DNA from: Maritimibacter dapengensis
GTDB lineage: Bacteria; Pseudomonadota; Alphaproteobacteria; Rhodobacterales; Rhodobacteraceae
Direction: 5' to 3'
DNA length: 64,000 bases
Assembly (NCBI RefSeq): GCF_019218265.1
Contig: NZ_JAHUZE010000002.1
Span: forward strand, 620,001-684,000
Both the position numbers and the translations under genes were made by a program. Below are positions 1-8,049 of this stretch, one piece after another; the stretch's first letter is position 1, and each line of letters begins with the position of its first letter. Under the pieces are notes generated by a model. The model was given only the letters and a program-made list of their open reading frames with translations. It had not been told where the DNA came from and did not search any database.

Positions 1-53
1 CAGGGTGTTCCCGGCGAGCGTTGACGATCACATGCAACGGACAGGAGGACGAT

Positions 54-473
54 ATGATCCGCAAATACGGTACGGCGAACTGGCAAGGCGGCCTGCAGGA
101 CGGCACCGGCACGGTTTCGACTGAGAGCGGCGTTCTGGACAAGGTAAACTACGGGTTCAACAAGCGTTTCGAGGGTGAAGCTGGTTCGAACCCCGAGGAA
201 CTCATCGGTGCGGCCCATGCCGCGTGCTACGCAATGGCGCTATCGAATATTCTGGGTGAGGCCGGGATCACGGCAGACGACATCTCGGCAAAATCCACCA
301 TTTCGCTGGACATGTCGGACGGTCCCAAAATCGTCGGCGCTCATCTGGACGTCACGATCAAGGCCGACGGCGATAAAGATGCGATCGAGAAGGCGGCGAA
401 AGATGCGGAACAGGGGTGTCCCGTGAGCCAGCTGCTGAACTGCGAGATTACCAGCGACGTTACGATTACTTGA
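54..473 (+). CDS. OsmC/Ohr-family peroxiredoxin
   Basis: 139-residue OsmC-family protein, which in this family reduces organic hydroperoxides in the cytoplasm with a Cys pair. Peroxidatic Cys58 lies in the AAHAACYAMAL helix and the resolving Cys122 in GCPVSQ, both at the expected family positions; length is typical. The ATG at 54 was chosen over a TTG at 21 because AGGAGG (43-48) sits five bases upstream and the family N-terminus MIRKYGTANWQG begins here. It is a single gene with no operon partner visible inside the window. The exact peroxide substrate cannot be read from sequence. Confidence 0.9.
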   Translation: MIRKYGTANWQGGLQDGTGTVSTESGVLDKVNYGFNKRFEGEAGSNPEELIGAAHAACYAMALSNILGEAGITADDISAKSTISLDMSDGPKIVGAHLDVTIKADGDKDAIEKAAKDAEQGCPVSQLLNCEITSDVTIT

Positions 474-585
474 TTGTCGGGGTCTGGGGGGCAGTGATTT
501 CGGCGCGGACCGAAATTGCCGATCCCCCGGCGTCTCATTTTGAGTCCGCTGACCGGATTGGGCGGCGCGGAAGAAAACGAGACAT

Positions 586-1065
586 CTAAGTAAGCCCGTC
601 GGGAGGCGCGAGCTCATCCAGCGGCTTGGCAAGTGCGCTCAGGCGGGCGCGGAAGAGCGCACCGCCAGCCTCTGCGGGAAGCAGGGTTATTGCCTGTGCG
701 AACCGAGGAGCGGTGCGCGCAAGTTCCTCGATCTCGGTCAAAAGCGTCGTGCCCTGAAGCGCGAAAAGCTCGGTCAGCGGCCCTTCCGCGATCACCGCCA
801 GATCCTCGGCGTCTTGCGCCTCTGCCATCAGCCTGCATTGCAGGGAGAGAGACATGGACGGGTTGCGTTCGGCGATCCGCGTGGCAAGAAGTGCGGTCCA
901 GAGTTCGGGGTGACCTTCGACCGCCTCCTCGTCCTCGACTGTATCCCTGAGGAACATCAGCAATCGGGTGGCAAGCCGCGAAAGCGGGAGGTCGCCATCC
1001 GGAAGGCTCGCCTCGTCAACAGAAAGCGCCTGAGCGACGAGTGGGCGGGGAATGCATTGGGTCAT
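586..1065 (-). CDS. conserved hypothetical protein, coupled to upstream gene
   Basis: 159-residue mostly helical, acidic, cytoplasmic-looking protein with no signal peptide or membrane segment and no motif I recognise. The ATG at 1065 overlaps the stop of the upstream gene as ATGA (1062-1065), so the two are almost certainly translationally coupled; an upstream in-frame start would run far into that gene in the wrong frame and has no protein-like composition. Function unknown; its only contextual clue is the CxxC protein encoded just before it. Confidence 0.7.
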   Translation of the reverse strand: MTQCIPRPLVAQALSVDEASLPDGDLPLSRLATRLLMFLRDTVEDEEAVEGHPELWTALLATRIAERNPSMSLSLQCRLMAEAQDAEDLAVIAEGPLTELFALQGTTLLTEIEELARTAPRFAQAITLLPAEAGGALFRARLSALAKPLDELAPPDGLT

Positions 1066-1664
1066 GAAAATGCGCTTTCGTGGATTTCGGGACGGTAGCC
1101 TGTAACGAGGGCGTCGATTGTCGGGGCAGGCGTCAGTACTGTGACAATACCTTGGGGCCTCGGTTGGTTCTCGTCGTAACCTGCTGTCGTGAACCGGAAG
1201 ATCCGTCGACCGCGCACGAGCCATGGTTCATCCTGCCAGTGGATGAAGGCGCCGTCCGGCAGGGTCCCGGCCTCGGCTCGGACGGTAACCTTTTCGCGTC
1301 GGCGCGTGCACCGGGCGGCGTGAAGCCGTCGGTCGATCTCGTCGTGCCTGATATTGCCCGATGCCGCTTTGAATGCGGCATAGGAGTCACGGCGACAATA
1401 GGCGCAGGGCCGGTGGCCAGCGGCAAGCGCCACCGCTTCGTCGAGAAAGAACAGGGGGGTCCAACCGCGCGACGGTCTTGGCCCGTGATACCTGCCACGA
1501 GGATGGGTGAGCGAACAGATGATCCACGCTTTGTGCGTCCAGCGCGCGAGGCCAAGGCGGCCATCTGCGTCGAAGGGCAGGATGCCCCTGTTCCCGGTCC
1601 AGGCGCCGCGTTCTTTGTCCGCGACGATCTCTCCTGTCGGTATCACGCGGTTCTGAAGAGGCAT
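1062..1664 (-). CDS. conserved hypothetical protein with CxxC motif
   Basis: 200-residue protein, first gene of a two-gene leftward operon. A GHRPCAYCRRDSY segment around residues 83-95 gives a CxxC pair that could bind metal or be redox active. The rest is rich in Trp, Arg and Gly and has no transmembrane segment. It resembles a family of uncharacterised alphaproteobacterial proteins I know only as hypotheticals. The ATGA overlap with the next gene indicates coupled translation. I do not assign a function. Confidence 0.7.
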   Translation of the reverse strand: MPLQNRVIPTGEIVADKERGAWTGNRGILPFDADGRLGLARWTHKAWIICSLTHPRGRYHGPRPSRGWTPLFFLDEAVALAAGHRPCAYCRRDSYAAFKAASGNIRHDEIDRRLHAARCTRRREKVTVRAEAGTLPDGAFIHWQDEPWLVRGRRIFRFTTAGYDENQPRPQGIVTVLTPAPTIDALVTGYRPEIHESAFS

Positions 1665-1718
1665 GTCATCTCCTGAACGCGCGGGACGGGCGCAAGGGCG
1701 TGGCCTGCTGTCGGATCG

Positions 1719-1817
1719 TCACTCCAGATTGTAGAGCTGCTGACGCGCCGGCACAGCGTTTTCGAAATCGGGGTCGATTTCAAGTGCCCGTGTGAGCGCG
1801 TCCTGCGCTGATGGCCT
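1719..1817 (-). pseudogene. relic of a TPR protein C-terminus
   Basis: In the otherwise gene-free stretch 1665-2033, the minus-strand reading frame ending at 1719 finishes with about 32 residues, including ALTRALEIDPDFENA, that look like a last tetratricopeptide helix pair plus a short tail. Upstream of it the frame becomes Arg/Gly-rich and unlike any protein, and no start or ribosome site is convincing. I read it as the 3' end of a decayed TPR gene. The rest of the gap shows nothing recognisable. Confidence 0.35.
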
Positions 1818-2033
1818 AGCTTCCTTCGTAACATGGTCATACAGGCAAGGAAATGAACCTTCGCGCCTGCCTCGTCCGTCGCGGTGACCAAGCCTTTTAC
1901 CGGCGTCACCAAAGAGGGCGGACCCTTGACGTCGCTGTAAGTGCCTCAAGAGTAACGGGGAGTGGCGCGGCGTGCTCGGTTGATCTCTTCACGGTTCGCT
2001 GGGCTCGCGAAAGCCGGCCTCTTTTTCTTGGAT

Positions 2034-2453
2034 TCAAAGATCTCCGGGCAGGTTGTCACCGTCTTCGCGGATGCGTTTCAGCATTGTCGTGGACACGCCG
2101 GGCGTGCGAGGCAGGTAGAGCACGTCGCAAAACGCGCGTAGATCGTCGAACTTGCCGGCCCAGTCGTCGCCCATGGCGAAGACATCCGCACCTTCGCGTC
2201 GGATATCATCTGGTTTCTGTTCCCAGCATGTTTCGGCAAAGGCCCCATCGACATATCGGCAGGCCCGAAGGATTTCGATCCGGTCTTCGTATGGGATGAT
2301 GGTCTTCTTTCCCTTTTCGGCATTGAACTCGTCCGTCGACACGCCCACGACGACATGGTCGGCGATGTCGGACATACGGCGAAGGAGGTTCACATGACCG
2401 ATGTGAAACATGTCGAAGGTGCCATAGGTGATGAGCGTTCCGCGCCTGTTCAT
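2034..2453 (-). CDS. tagD: glycerol-3-phosphate cytidylyltransferase-like nucleotidyltransferase
   Basis: 139-residue cytidylyltransferase closely resembling TagD (CTP + glycerol 3-phosphate to CDP-glycerol). GTFDMFHIGH near residues 11-20 carries the HxGH nucleotide-binding motif, MGDDWAGKFD is the conserved mid-domain, and RTPGVSTT near residues 115-122 is the C-terminal signature. Its start overlaps the stop of the LicD gene as ATGA (2450-2453), so both are made together. This suggests a CDP-activated alditol or amino-alcohol phosphate that LicD attaches to a cell-surface glycan. The precise substrate (glycerol phosphate or a relative) is inferred from family similarity only. Confidence 0.85.
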   Translation of the reverse strand: MNRRGTLITYGTFDMFHIGHVNLLRRMSDIADHVVVGVSTDEFNAEKGKKTIIPYEDRIEILRACRYVDGAFAETCWEQKPDDIRREGADVFAMGDDWAGKFDDLRAFCDVLYLPRTPGVSTTMLKRIREDGDNLPGDL

Positions 2454-3814
2454 TGGCCGTCACGTCCCGAGATGGCGGCGTCTTCGTATGCGCGGGCATG
2501 CAAGTCTTTCGCAGACCGCAAGAAAGACGCGAAGCGTTTGTCGGCCCTTGGCCAGTCGAATTTCCACAACGGGTCCGGTCTGCGCCAACCTGTGCCATAG
2601 TTGACCGTGAGAACCGCGTCGATGTCTTTGGGTGTTCTGATGCGGGTGCCCAGCCATGAATGGTGCTCGAACGGCAGTGCGTCGGCTGCACCAATGTCAC
2701 CGTACGAATAGGGATACACGAAGAATTTCCCACCCTGCGTCCACGCGGGGAAGAAGTCGCTCATGGGGCCGTTCGGGGCGCGGAAGCCGAAAAAGGCGTA
2801 GTCTGATTTCCACTGCAGGTCGAATGTGGAGGAAAGCGTTTCAAAAAGCGCCTGCTGACGGGTGGCGATGTCTTGCGGATTGCCTTCGCCATAGTGAATG
2901 GCCAGGTCCACGTCGTCATCATGCGGTATCATCGCGCCGTCCCGATGGAATCCCAGCAGCGTTCCGGAATTGATCATGACGGGGTAGCCTTGTTTCTCGA
3001 TCGCGTCGATCAGAGGCGACAACCCGTTCAGCACCTCCTTCTGGTCCCGACCAGCCATCTGCACGGTGTAGCCATGTGCGCCGATCCCGCGCGGAGACAT
3101 CTGCGCGTTCAGATCCGTCATGAAAGCCGTGAACCGCTCTGGTTTTCCCGCCTTTTCACATTCCGCTTCGAGTTTCCCGACAAGGCGTTTGACATCGTCG
3201 AAGTTTCGGTTGGTCACGGCGAACAGGTAGATACGGCTTTCCAAGGCAAGTATCACGTCCTGGCACGTGCTTTCGGCCAGCAGGAGGCGGTGCAGGAAGC
3301 GTTCGAATTCGCCTTTGGAGGCGAGAGCATCTTTGGATTTCCCAGTGATTTCAGCGTGTAGGCGGCCCATGTCCGGCCGTTTCGTGCGCGGTTTGAAGCT
3401 GCGAAGGATCAAACGCTGCGCCGGCACTCTGGCGTTGGGCGCACGGGGGTCTTTGACCTCGAAATGCCGCGCGGATGCGCTTGTCGATGCGAAAAGCCAG
3501 AACCGGTAGGTGGTCGTCGTCCGCCGGGTCCGAATAAACGGCAGAGGGAATGGAAGACGTGAAGTTCCATAGCCGGCGAACGATATGCGCGGCTGTGGGT
3601 CGCCCGTCCAGGTGAATATCGGGCGGACACCGGCGTCGTGTGTGACACGGGTGGCAAGAAACACGCGCAACTTGGGGCGGTCCTGAAGAAACGCAAAGAT
3701 ATTGCGATGGCCGGACCGAATGCGCGTGACCGTATCGGGTTTGCCCGAGAACAGTGTCCGGGCGAAGATCTGGGCCTGAAACATGAAATCTGCGCCCCAA
3801 CCCGTTGCAAGCAT
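2450..3814 (-). CDS. LicD-family phosphotransferase with N-terminal extension
   Basis: 454-residue protein whose C-terminal half is a LicD/fukutin-type nucleotidyltransferase-fold domain: GTLLGFHRDGAMIPHDDDVD around residues 288-307 contains the HDDDVD metal-binding cluster. Such enzymes transfer phosphocholine or related phosphodiesters from CDP carriers to glycans. Residues 1-150 precede the usual domain, look protein-like and are rich in Arg/Thr; their role is unknown. The start is uncertain: ATG 3814 and ATG 3784 both lack a good Shine-Dalgarno site. It overlaps the tagD-like gene by ATGA, forming a two-gene operon. Confidence 0.75.
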   Translation of the reverse strand: MLATGWGADFMFQAQIFARTLFSGKPDTVTRIRSGHRNIFAFLQDRPKLRVFLATRVTHDAGVRPIFTWTGDPQPRISFAGYGTSRLPFPLPFIRTRRTTTTYRFWLFASTSASARHFEVKDPRAPNARVPAQRLILRSFKPRTKRPDMGRLHAEITGKSKDALASKGEFERFLHRLLLAESTCQDVILALESRIYLFAVTNRNFDDVKRLVGKLEAECEKAGKPERFTAFMTDLNAQMSPRGIGAHGYTVQMAGRDQKEVLNGLSPLIDAIEKQGYPVMINSGTLLGFHRDGAMIPHDDDVDLAIHYGEGNPQDIATRQQALFETLSSTFDLQWKSDYAFFGFRAPNGPMSDFFPAWTQGGKFFVYPYSYGDIGAADALPFEHHSWLGTRIRTPKDIDAVLTVNYGTGWRRPDPLWKFDWPRADKRFASFLRSAKDLHARAYEDAAISGRDGQ

Positions 3815-3921
3815 AGGACCAGGCCCGCGTGGTGCAGACCCGGCAAAGGTGTCATGGAACTGTCACAATGGTTTGGGCCGGTCAAGGTCGGGTCGGTTCG
3901 ACCGCGCGCCTGTGAGCAACG

Positions 3922-5535
3922 TCAGTCCCCGTGCAGTTCCTTGGTCGCCGACAGGGTCAACTCCGGGTAGTCACGCACCACCCGGTCGATGTCCCATTGC
4001 AGCCGTGTCAGGAACACCGGGTCTCCGTCGTTGTCGTAGCCAATATGCTGCTTGTTCGCCTCGACGAGCTTGTCGAGTTGCGCCTTCGGCCCCGTCACCC
4101 AGCGGGCCGAGGTGAACTGCGAGGCCTCGAAGCGCACGGGCAGGCCGTATTCCATCTCGATCCGGCTCGCCAGCACTTCGAACTGAAGCTGTCCGACGAC
4201 ACCGACGATGAACCCCGAGCCGATGTTCGGCTTGAACACCTTGGCCGCGCCTTCTTCGGCGAATTGCATCAGCGCCTTTTCCAGATGTTTCGCCTTCATC
4301 GGATCGCCCGCGCGCACGCCTTGAAGCAATTCGGGCGCGAAGGAGGGGATGCCGGTCACGCGCAGCGCTTCACCCTCGGTGAGCGTGTCCCCGATGCGAA
4401 GCTGGCCGTGGTTCGGGATGCCGATGATGTCGCCCGCCCAGGCCTCTTCGGCCAGTTCGCGGTCGGAGGCGAGGAACATGACCGGGTTGGAAATCGCCAT
4501 CGGTTTTTTCGAGCGCACATGGGTCAGCTTCATGCCGCGTTTGAAATGCCCTGAGGCCATGCGCACGAAGGCCACGCGGTCGCGGTGCTTGGCGTCCATG
4601 TTCGCCTGAACCTTGAAGACAAAGCCTGAAACCTTTGTTTCGTCAGGGGAAATCTGTCGTGGCTCGGCTGACTGCGGTTGCGGCTCGGGGCCGTAGTTGG
4701 CAATCCCGTCCATCAGTTCCTTCACCCCGAACGAGTTGATCGCGGAGCCGAACCAGATGGGCGTCATCTGCCCCGCCATGACCTCATCCGCGTCGAGCGC
4801 AGGCAAAAGCTCGCGCGCCATTTCGACCTCTTCGCGCAGTTGCTCCAAGAGGTGCGCGGGCACGTGATCGTCAAGCTTGGGGTCGTCGAGCCCGTCCATC
4901 TTTATGCTTTCGGCCACCTTGTTGCGGTCGGCGCGGTCCATCAGTTCCAGCCGGTTGTTCAGCATGTCGAAGCAGCCGAGGAAATCGCGGCCCACGCCGA
5001 TAGGCCAGCTTGCGGGCGTGACGTGAATCGCCAGCATTTCCTGTATCTCGTCGATGATCTCGAACGTGTCGCGGCTTTCCCGGTCCATTTTGTTACAGAA
5101 GGTCAGGATCGGCAGGTCGCGCATCCGGCAGACTTCGAAAAGCTTCTGAGTCTGGCTCTCCACGCCTTTCGCGCCGTCGATCACCATGACCGCGGCGTCC
5201 ACGGCGGTCAGTGTGCGGTAGGTGTCCTCGGAAAAGTCCGAGTGGCCGGGCGTGTCCACGAGGTTGAAGCGATAGGTGCCGAAGTCGAAGGACATGGCCG
5301 AGGCCGAAACCGAGATGCCCCGGTCCTGTTCCATCTTCATGAAGTCCGAGCGCGTGCGCCGTGCCTCGCCTTTCGCGCGCACCTGTCCGGCCATCTGGAT
5401 CGCGCCACCGTAGAGCAGGAACTTCTCGGTCAGCGTCGTCTTGCCCGCATCCGGGTGCGAGATGATGGCGAAGGTGCGCCGCCGAGCAATCTCGGCAGGC
5501 AATTCGGGTCGGTTGGGTTTCGCGGCGTCCAGCAT
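3922..5535 (-). CDS. prfC: peptide chain release factor 3
   Basis: 537-residue translational GTPase RF3, which recycles class I release factors from the ribosome after termination. GTPase motifs are SHPDAGKTT (G1, residues 26-34), VDTPGHSDF (G3, near 93) and NKMD (G4, near 147). Length and the closing domain are standard for RF3, and the start MLDAAKPNRPELPAEIARRRTFAIISHPD matches family N-termini. Single gene, transcribed leftward and divergent from the small Rho-N gene. Confidence 0.96.
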   Translation of the reverse strand: MLDAAKPNRPELPAEIARRRTFAIISHPDAGKTTLTEKFLLYGGAIQMAGQVRAKGEARRTRSDFMKMEQDRGISVSASAMSFDFGTYRFNLVDTPGHSDFSEDTYRTLTAVDAAVMVIDGAKGVESQTQKLFEVCRMRDLPILTFCNKMDRESRDTFEIIDEIQEMLAIHVTPASWPIGVGRDFLGCFDMLNNRLELMDRADRNKVAESIKMDGLDDPKLDDHVPAHLLEQLREEVEMARELLPALDADEVMAGQMTPIWFGSAINSFGVKELMDGIANYGPEPQPQSAEPRQISPDETKVSGFVFKVQANMDAKHRDRVAFVRMASGHFKRGMKLTHVRSKKPMAISNPVMFLASDRELAEEAWAGDIIGIPNHGQLRIGDTLTEGEALRVTGIPSFAPELLQGVRAGDPMKAKHLEKALMQFAEEGAAKVFKPNIGSGFIVGVVGQLQFEVLASRIEMEYGLPVRFEASQFTSARWVTGPKAQLDKLVEANKQHIGYDNDGDPVFLTRLQWDIDRVVRDYPELTLSATKELHGD

Positions 5536-5620
5536 GGGGGCGATATATTCGCGGGCGCGGGGCGGGGCAAGCGGAACGGCGCGGCTGGAAGGGGCGTTAT
5601 CGCCTCAAAGGAGACAAGCG

Positions 5621-5884
5621 ATGACCAAGGATCACGGACCGTCCATCAAGGATGATGAAGTCTATCAGGCGTTGCGCGACGACGGCGCCTCCAAGGAAAA
5701 GGCGGCGCGTATCGCGAATGCCAAAGCAAACAAGAACATGCATCCGTCGAAGAAAGGCGGAAAGGCAAGCCCGTATGAAGAATGGACCAAGGATGAGCTC
5801 TATGCGCGCGCCAAGGAGATTGGCATCGAGGGCCGGTCTGCCATGAACAAAGATGACCTTATTTCCGCGTTGCGGCGCCATTGA
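5621..5884 (+). CDS. small Rho N-terminal-domain (SAP-like) protein
   Basis: 87-residue basic protein. The C-terminal half (EEWTKDELYARAKEIGIEGRSAMNKDDLISALRRH, in segments) has the helix-extended-helix pattern of the Rho termination factor N-terminal domain, which binds nucleic acid. The N-terminal half is rich in Lys and Ala. AAAGGAG at 5607-5613 places the start at ATG 5621 rather than further upstream. Such proteins are common in Alphaproteobacteria and uncharacterised; nucleic-acid binding is inferred. It is convergent with the Hint-domain gene, 15 bases away. Confidence 0.85.
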   Translation: MTKDHGPSIKDDEVYQALRDDGASKEKAARIANAKANKNMHPSKKGGKASPYEEWTKDELYARAKEIGIEGRSAMNKDDLISALRRH

Positions 5885-5899
5885 CTGGCGCGCTCGGGT

Positions 5900-6922
5900 T
5901 CAGGTCGCAGAGACACGCTTCAGCATTTCGACCAGGTCCGGACGACGCTTAAGGTCGCCCTCCCGCAGTTCCAATGCGCCCAGCGGGTAGTCCGACGGCC
6001 GTTCCGGGCGGAGTTTGGCGGCGATTTCGGCTGGAAGGCCCGGACGGGTGGTGTGATCCACGAAATGGCTCTCGGCCGCGATGCCTTCGGCGTAGATGAT
6101 CTCGTGCTTGTCGAAGAGCACTTGGACATAATCGACGAATCCGCCGGGGCGTTGGGTGACGGTCTTGCCATTGACGAGGAGCCCGGCCTTCACCAGGAGT
6201 TCGCGCTGCCCGGTCATCATGGCGTCGACGCGTTGATAGATGAACAGTCTGTGGTTCGGGCTTACCGTGAGAGCATTGATATTGTTCAAGGCACCGGCTT
6301 CTATCACGATCGGTGCGAAAGCGCCTTCGGCGCGCATGGTTTGGATTCCGACCCAACGCACCTCCTGCACCCCGGAATCCCGCGTCAGCACGCGGTCGCC
6401 CGGGGTAAGGTTCTCGACCGGTACCTGCCGGCCATCACCCATCGTGATATGCGTCCCGCGCGTGAAGGCGACGGAGGCGCTTTCTGCGAGCCGTTTCGCA
6501 CCGCCGTCGCGGTCTATGGTGACGAGACTGTATTTCACTCCGGTCTCGATCTGTCCGAGCGGGTGGAGATACACGTTGGAAATCGTGCCGCCCTCGGGTT
6601 CGACCTCGACGAGGAGGAGGGCTTCGAGCATAGTGCGTGTCGGCGCCATGAAGGTCACGACGCTGTCGATGAAGAGCGGTGCACCGGGGCGTCCTATTCC
6701 GGTGTCGGACGCAATCGTGAGCGCGTCGGCCTTTTCCATCGCGACGGCGAGCCGGGTAGGCGCCGCACCTTTCGCCAGTTCATAAACGTCGTCATGTACG
6801 AGTTCGGCCGCGTCTGTGATCGCGTCGCCCTCATTCACGCCGTGTGTTACGCGAAAGCCATCGGCCGGATAGATCACGAGATGCCGGGTCGGCAGATATG
6901 CGCGCGTATCGATGTCTTTCAT
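5900..6922 (-). CDS. Hint-domain (intein/hedgehog-like) protein
   Basis: 340-residue protein whose central part (about residues 155-285) is a Hint_2 domain. It opens with FTRGTHITMGDGRQVPVENLTPGDRV and includes the NHRLF motif near residue 230. Typical Rhodobacterales Hint_2 proteins carry Cys/Ser/Thr at the splice-like junction; here the residue before GTHI is Arg-Thr context without a Cys, so self-cleavage is doubtful. The start at 6922 is preceded by AAGGGA. There is no signal peptide. Function of these stand-alone Hint proteins is unknown; secretion-associated proteolysis has been suggested for relatives. Confidence 0.8.
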   Translation of the reverse strand: MKDIDTRAYLPTRHLVIYPADGFRVTHGVNEGDAITDAAELVHDDVYELAKGAAPTRLAVAMEKADALTIASDTGIGRPGAPLFIDSVVTFMAPTRTMLEALLLVEVEPEGGTISNVYLHPLGQIETGVKYSLVTIDRDGGAKRLAESASVAFTRGTHITMGDGRQVPVENLTPGDRVLTRDSGVQEVRWVGIQTMRAEGAFAPIVIEAGALNNINALTVSPNHRLFIYQRVDAMMTGQRELLVKAGLLVNGKTVTQRPGGFVDYVQVLFDKHEIIYAEGIAAESHFVDHTTRPGLPAEIAAKLRPERPSDYPLGALELREGDLKRRPDLVEMLKRVSAT

Positions 6923-7175
6923 GGCAGCTTCCCTTGCCGTCCGATCCGACGCGCCCCCGCACGTGACCTGAACTGCGAAAAACAATCTACCGCGCGGCCC
7001 AAGACAGGGTCAATCTCGCTTTGGTTTCCGCTGGGTTTCTTATGGATAAATCGCTTCATTGTGCACGGTGCGCGCACAGCGCGACGCTCGCCCCGATATT
7101 GGTTCCACGACCCTCGTATGGGCGAATCGTTCGGGCAGTGCTAGCGAAGAGATCGAACGGACTGGAGGACCCGGT

Positions 7176-7955
7176 ATGGATTTCGGTATCAAGGGCAAGC
7201 GCGCGCTCGTGTGCGCAAGTTCCAAAGGCCTGGGGCGCGGCTGCGCCGAGGCTTTGGCGGAAGAGGGCGTTTCGCTCGTGATCAACAGCCGCTCGGCGGA
7301 TGAGCTTGAAAAGACGGCGCAGGAGATCCGCGACCAATACGGCGTCGATGTGGTGGCCGTGGCCGCCGATGTGACCACCGAGGAGGGGCGCGCCAAGATC
7401 CTCGACGCGGCGGGCGACGTCGATATCCTCGTGAACAACGCGGGTGGGCCGCCGCCGGGCGTCTGGACCGACTGGGACCGCGAGGATTTCATCAAGGCGC
7501 TGGACGCGAACATGCTCGCGCCCATCGCGCTCATCAAGGCGCTGGTGCCGGGGATGATGGAGCGCGGCTGGGGCCGCGTCGTCAACATCACCTCCCGTGC
7601 GGTGAAAGCGCCGATCCCGGCGCTCGGCCTGTCCAACTCGGCCCGCGCTGGGCTGACAGGCTATGTCGCGGGCACGTCGCGCCAGATCGCCCGCTCGGGT
7701 GTGACCATGAACAACCTGCTGCCTGGGATGCACGACACCGACCGTGTCGTCGGGCTCGACACCAACGCCGCGAAGCAGCAGGGGATAACTTTCGACGAGG
7801 CGCGCGAGAAACGCCGCGCGAACTCGATCATGGGACGCGACGGCACTGCCGAAGAATTCGGCGCCGCCTGCGCCTTTCTGTGCTCGCGGCAGGCCGCCTT
7901 TATCACCGGGCAGAACCTTCTCGCCGACGGCGGCGAGGTGAACGTCACGATGTAA
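7176..7955 (+). CDS. SDR-family oxidoreductase with altered catalytic motif
   Basis: 259-residue short-chain dehydrogenase/reductase homologue. The cofactor loop ASSKGLGRG (residues 14-22) and NNAGG (near 87) are present, and NITSRA supplies the Ser. However, the YxxxK catalytic motif aligns with SNSAR, so both Tyr and Lys are replaced. This pattern marks an atypical SDR branch often annotated as 3-oxoacyl-ACP reductase. GGAGG at 7164-7168 fixes ATG 7176. It lies 94 bases upstream of an ABC ATPase. The reaction is unknown and may not be a standard carbonyl reduction. Confidence 0.85.
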   Translation: MDFGIKGKRALVCASSKGLGRGCAEALAEEGVSLVINSRSADELEKTAQEIRDQYGVDVVAVAADVTTEEGRAKILDAAGDVDILVNNAGGPPPGVWTDWDREDFIKALDANMLAPIALIKALVPGMMERGWGRVVNITSRAVKAPIPALGLSNSARAGLTGYVAGTSRQIARSGVTMNNLLPGMHDTDRVVGLDTNAAKQQGITFDEAREKRRANSIMGRDGTAEEFGAACAFLCSRQAAFITGQNLLADGGEVNVTM

Positions 7956-8049
7956 GCGCGACGACCCGCGCACTTGTGCGGGGGCAGGGCGCTTGCTATC
8001 TGCCGCCGCAAGCCCGATTGTTTTCATCGGGTATCGGGAAGGGCATCGA

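Noticed and set aside
4678-5655. Long plus-strand open frame opposite prfC
   Set aside because: High-GC antisense shadow: no ribosome site or family motif, and prfC on the other strand is unambiguous.
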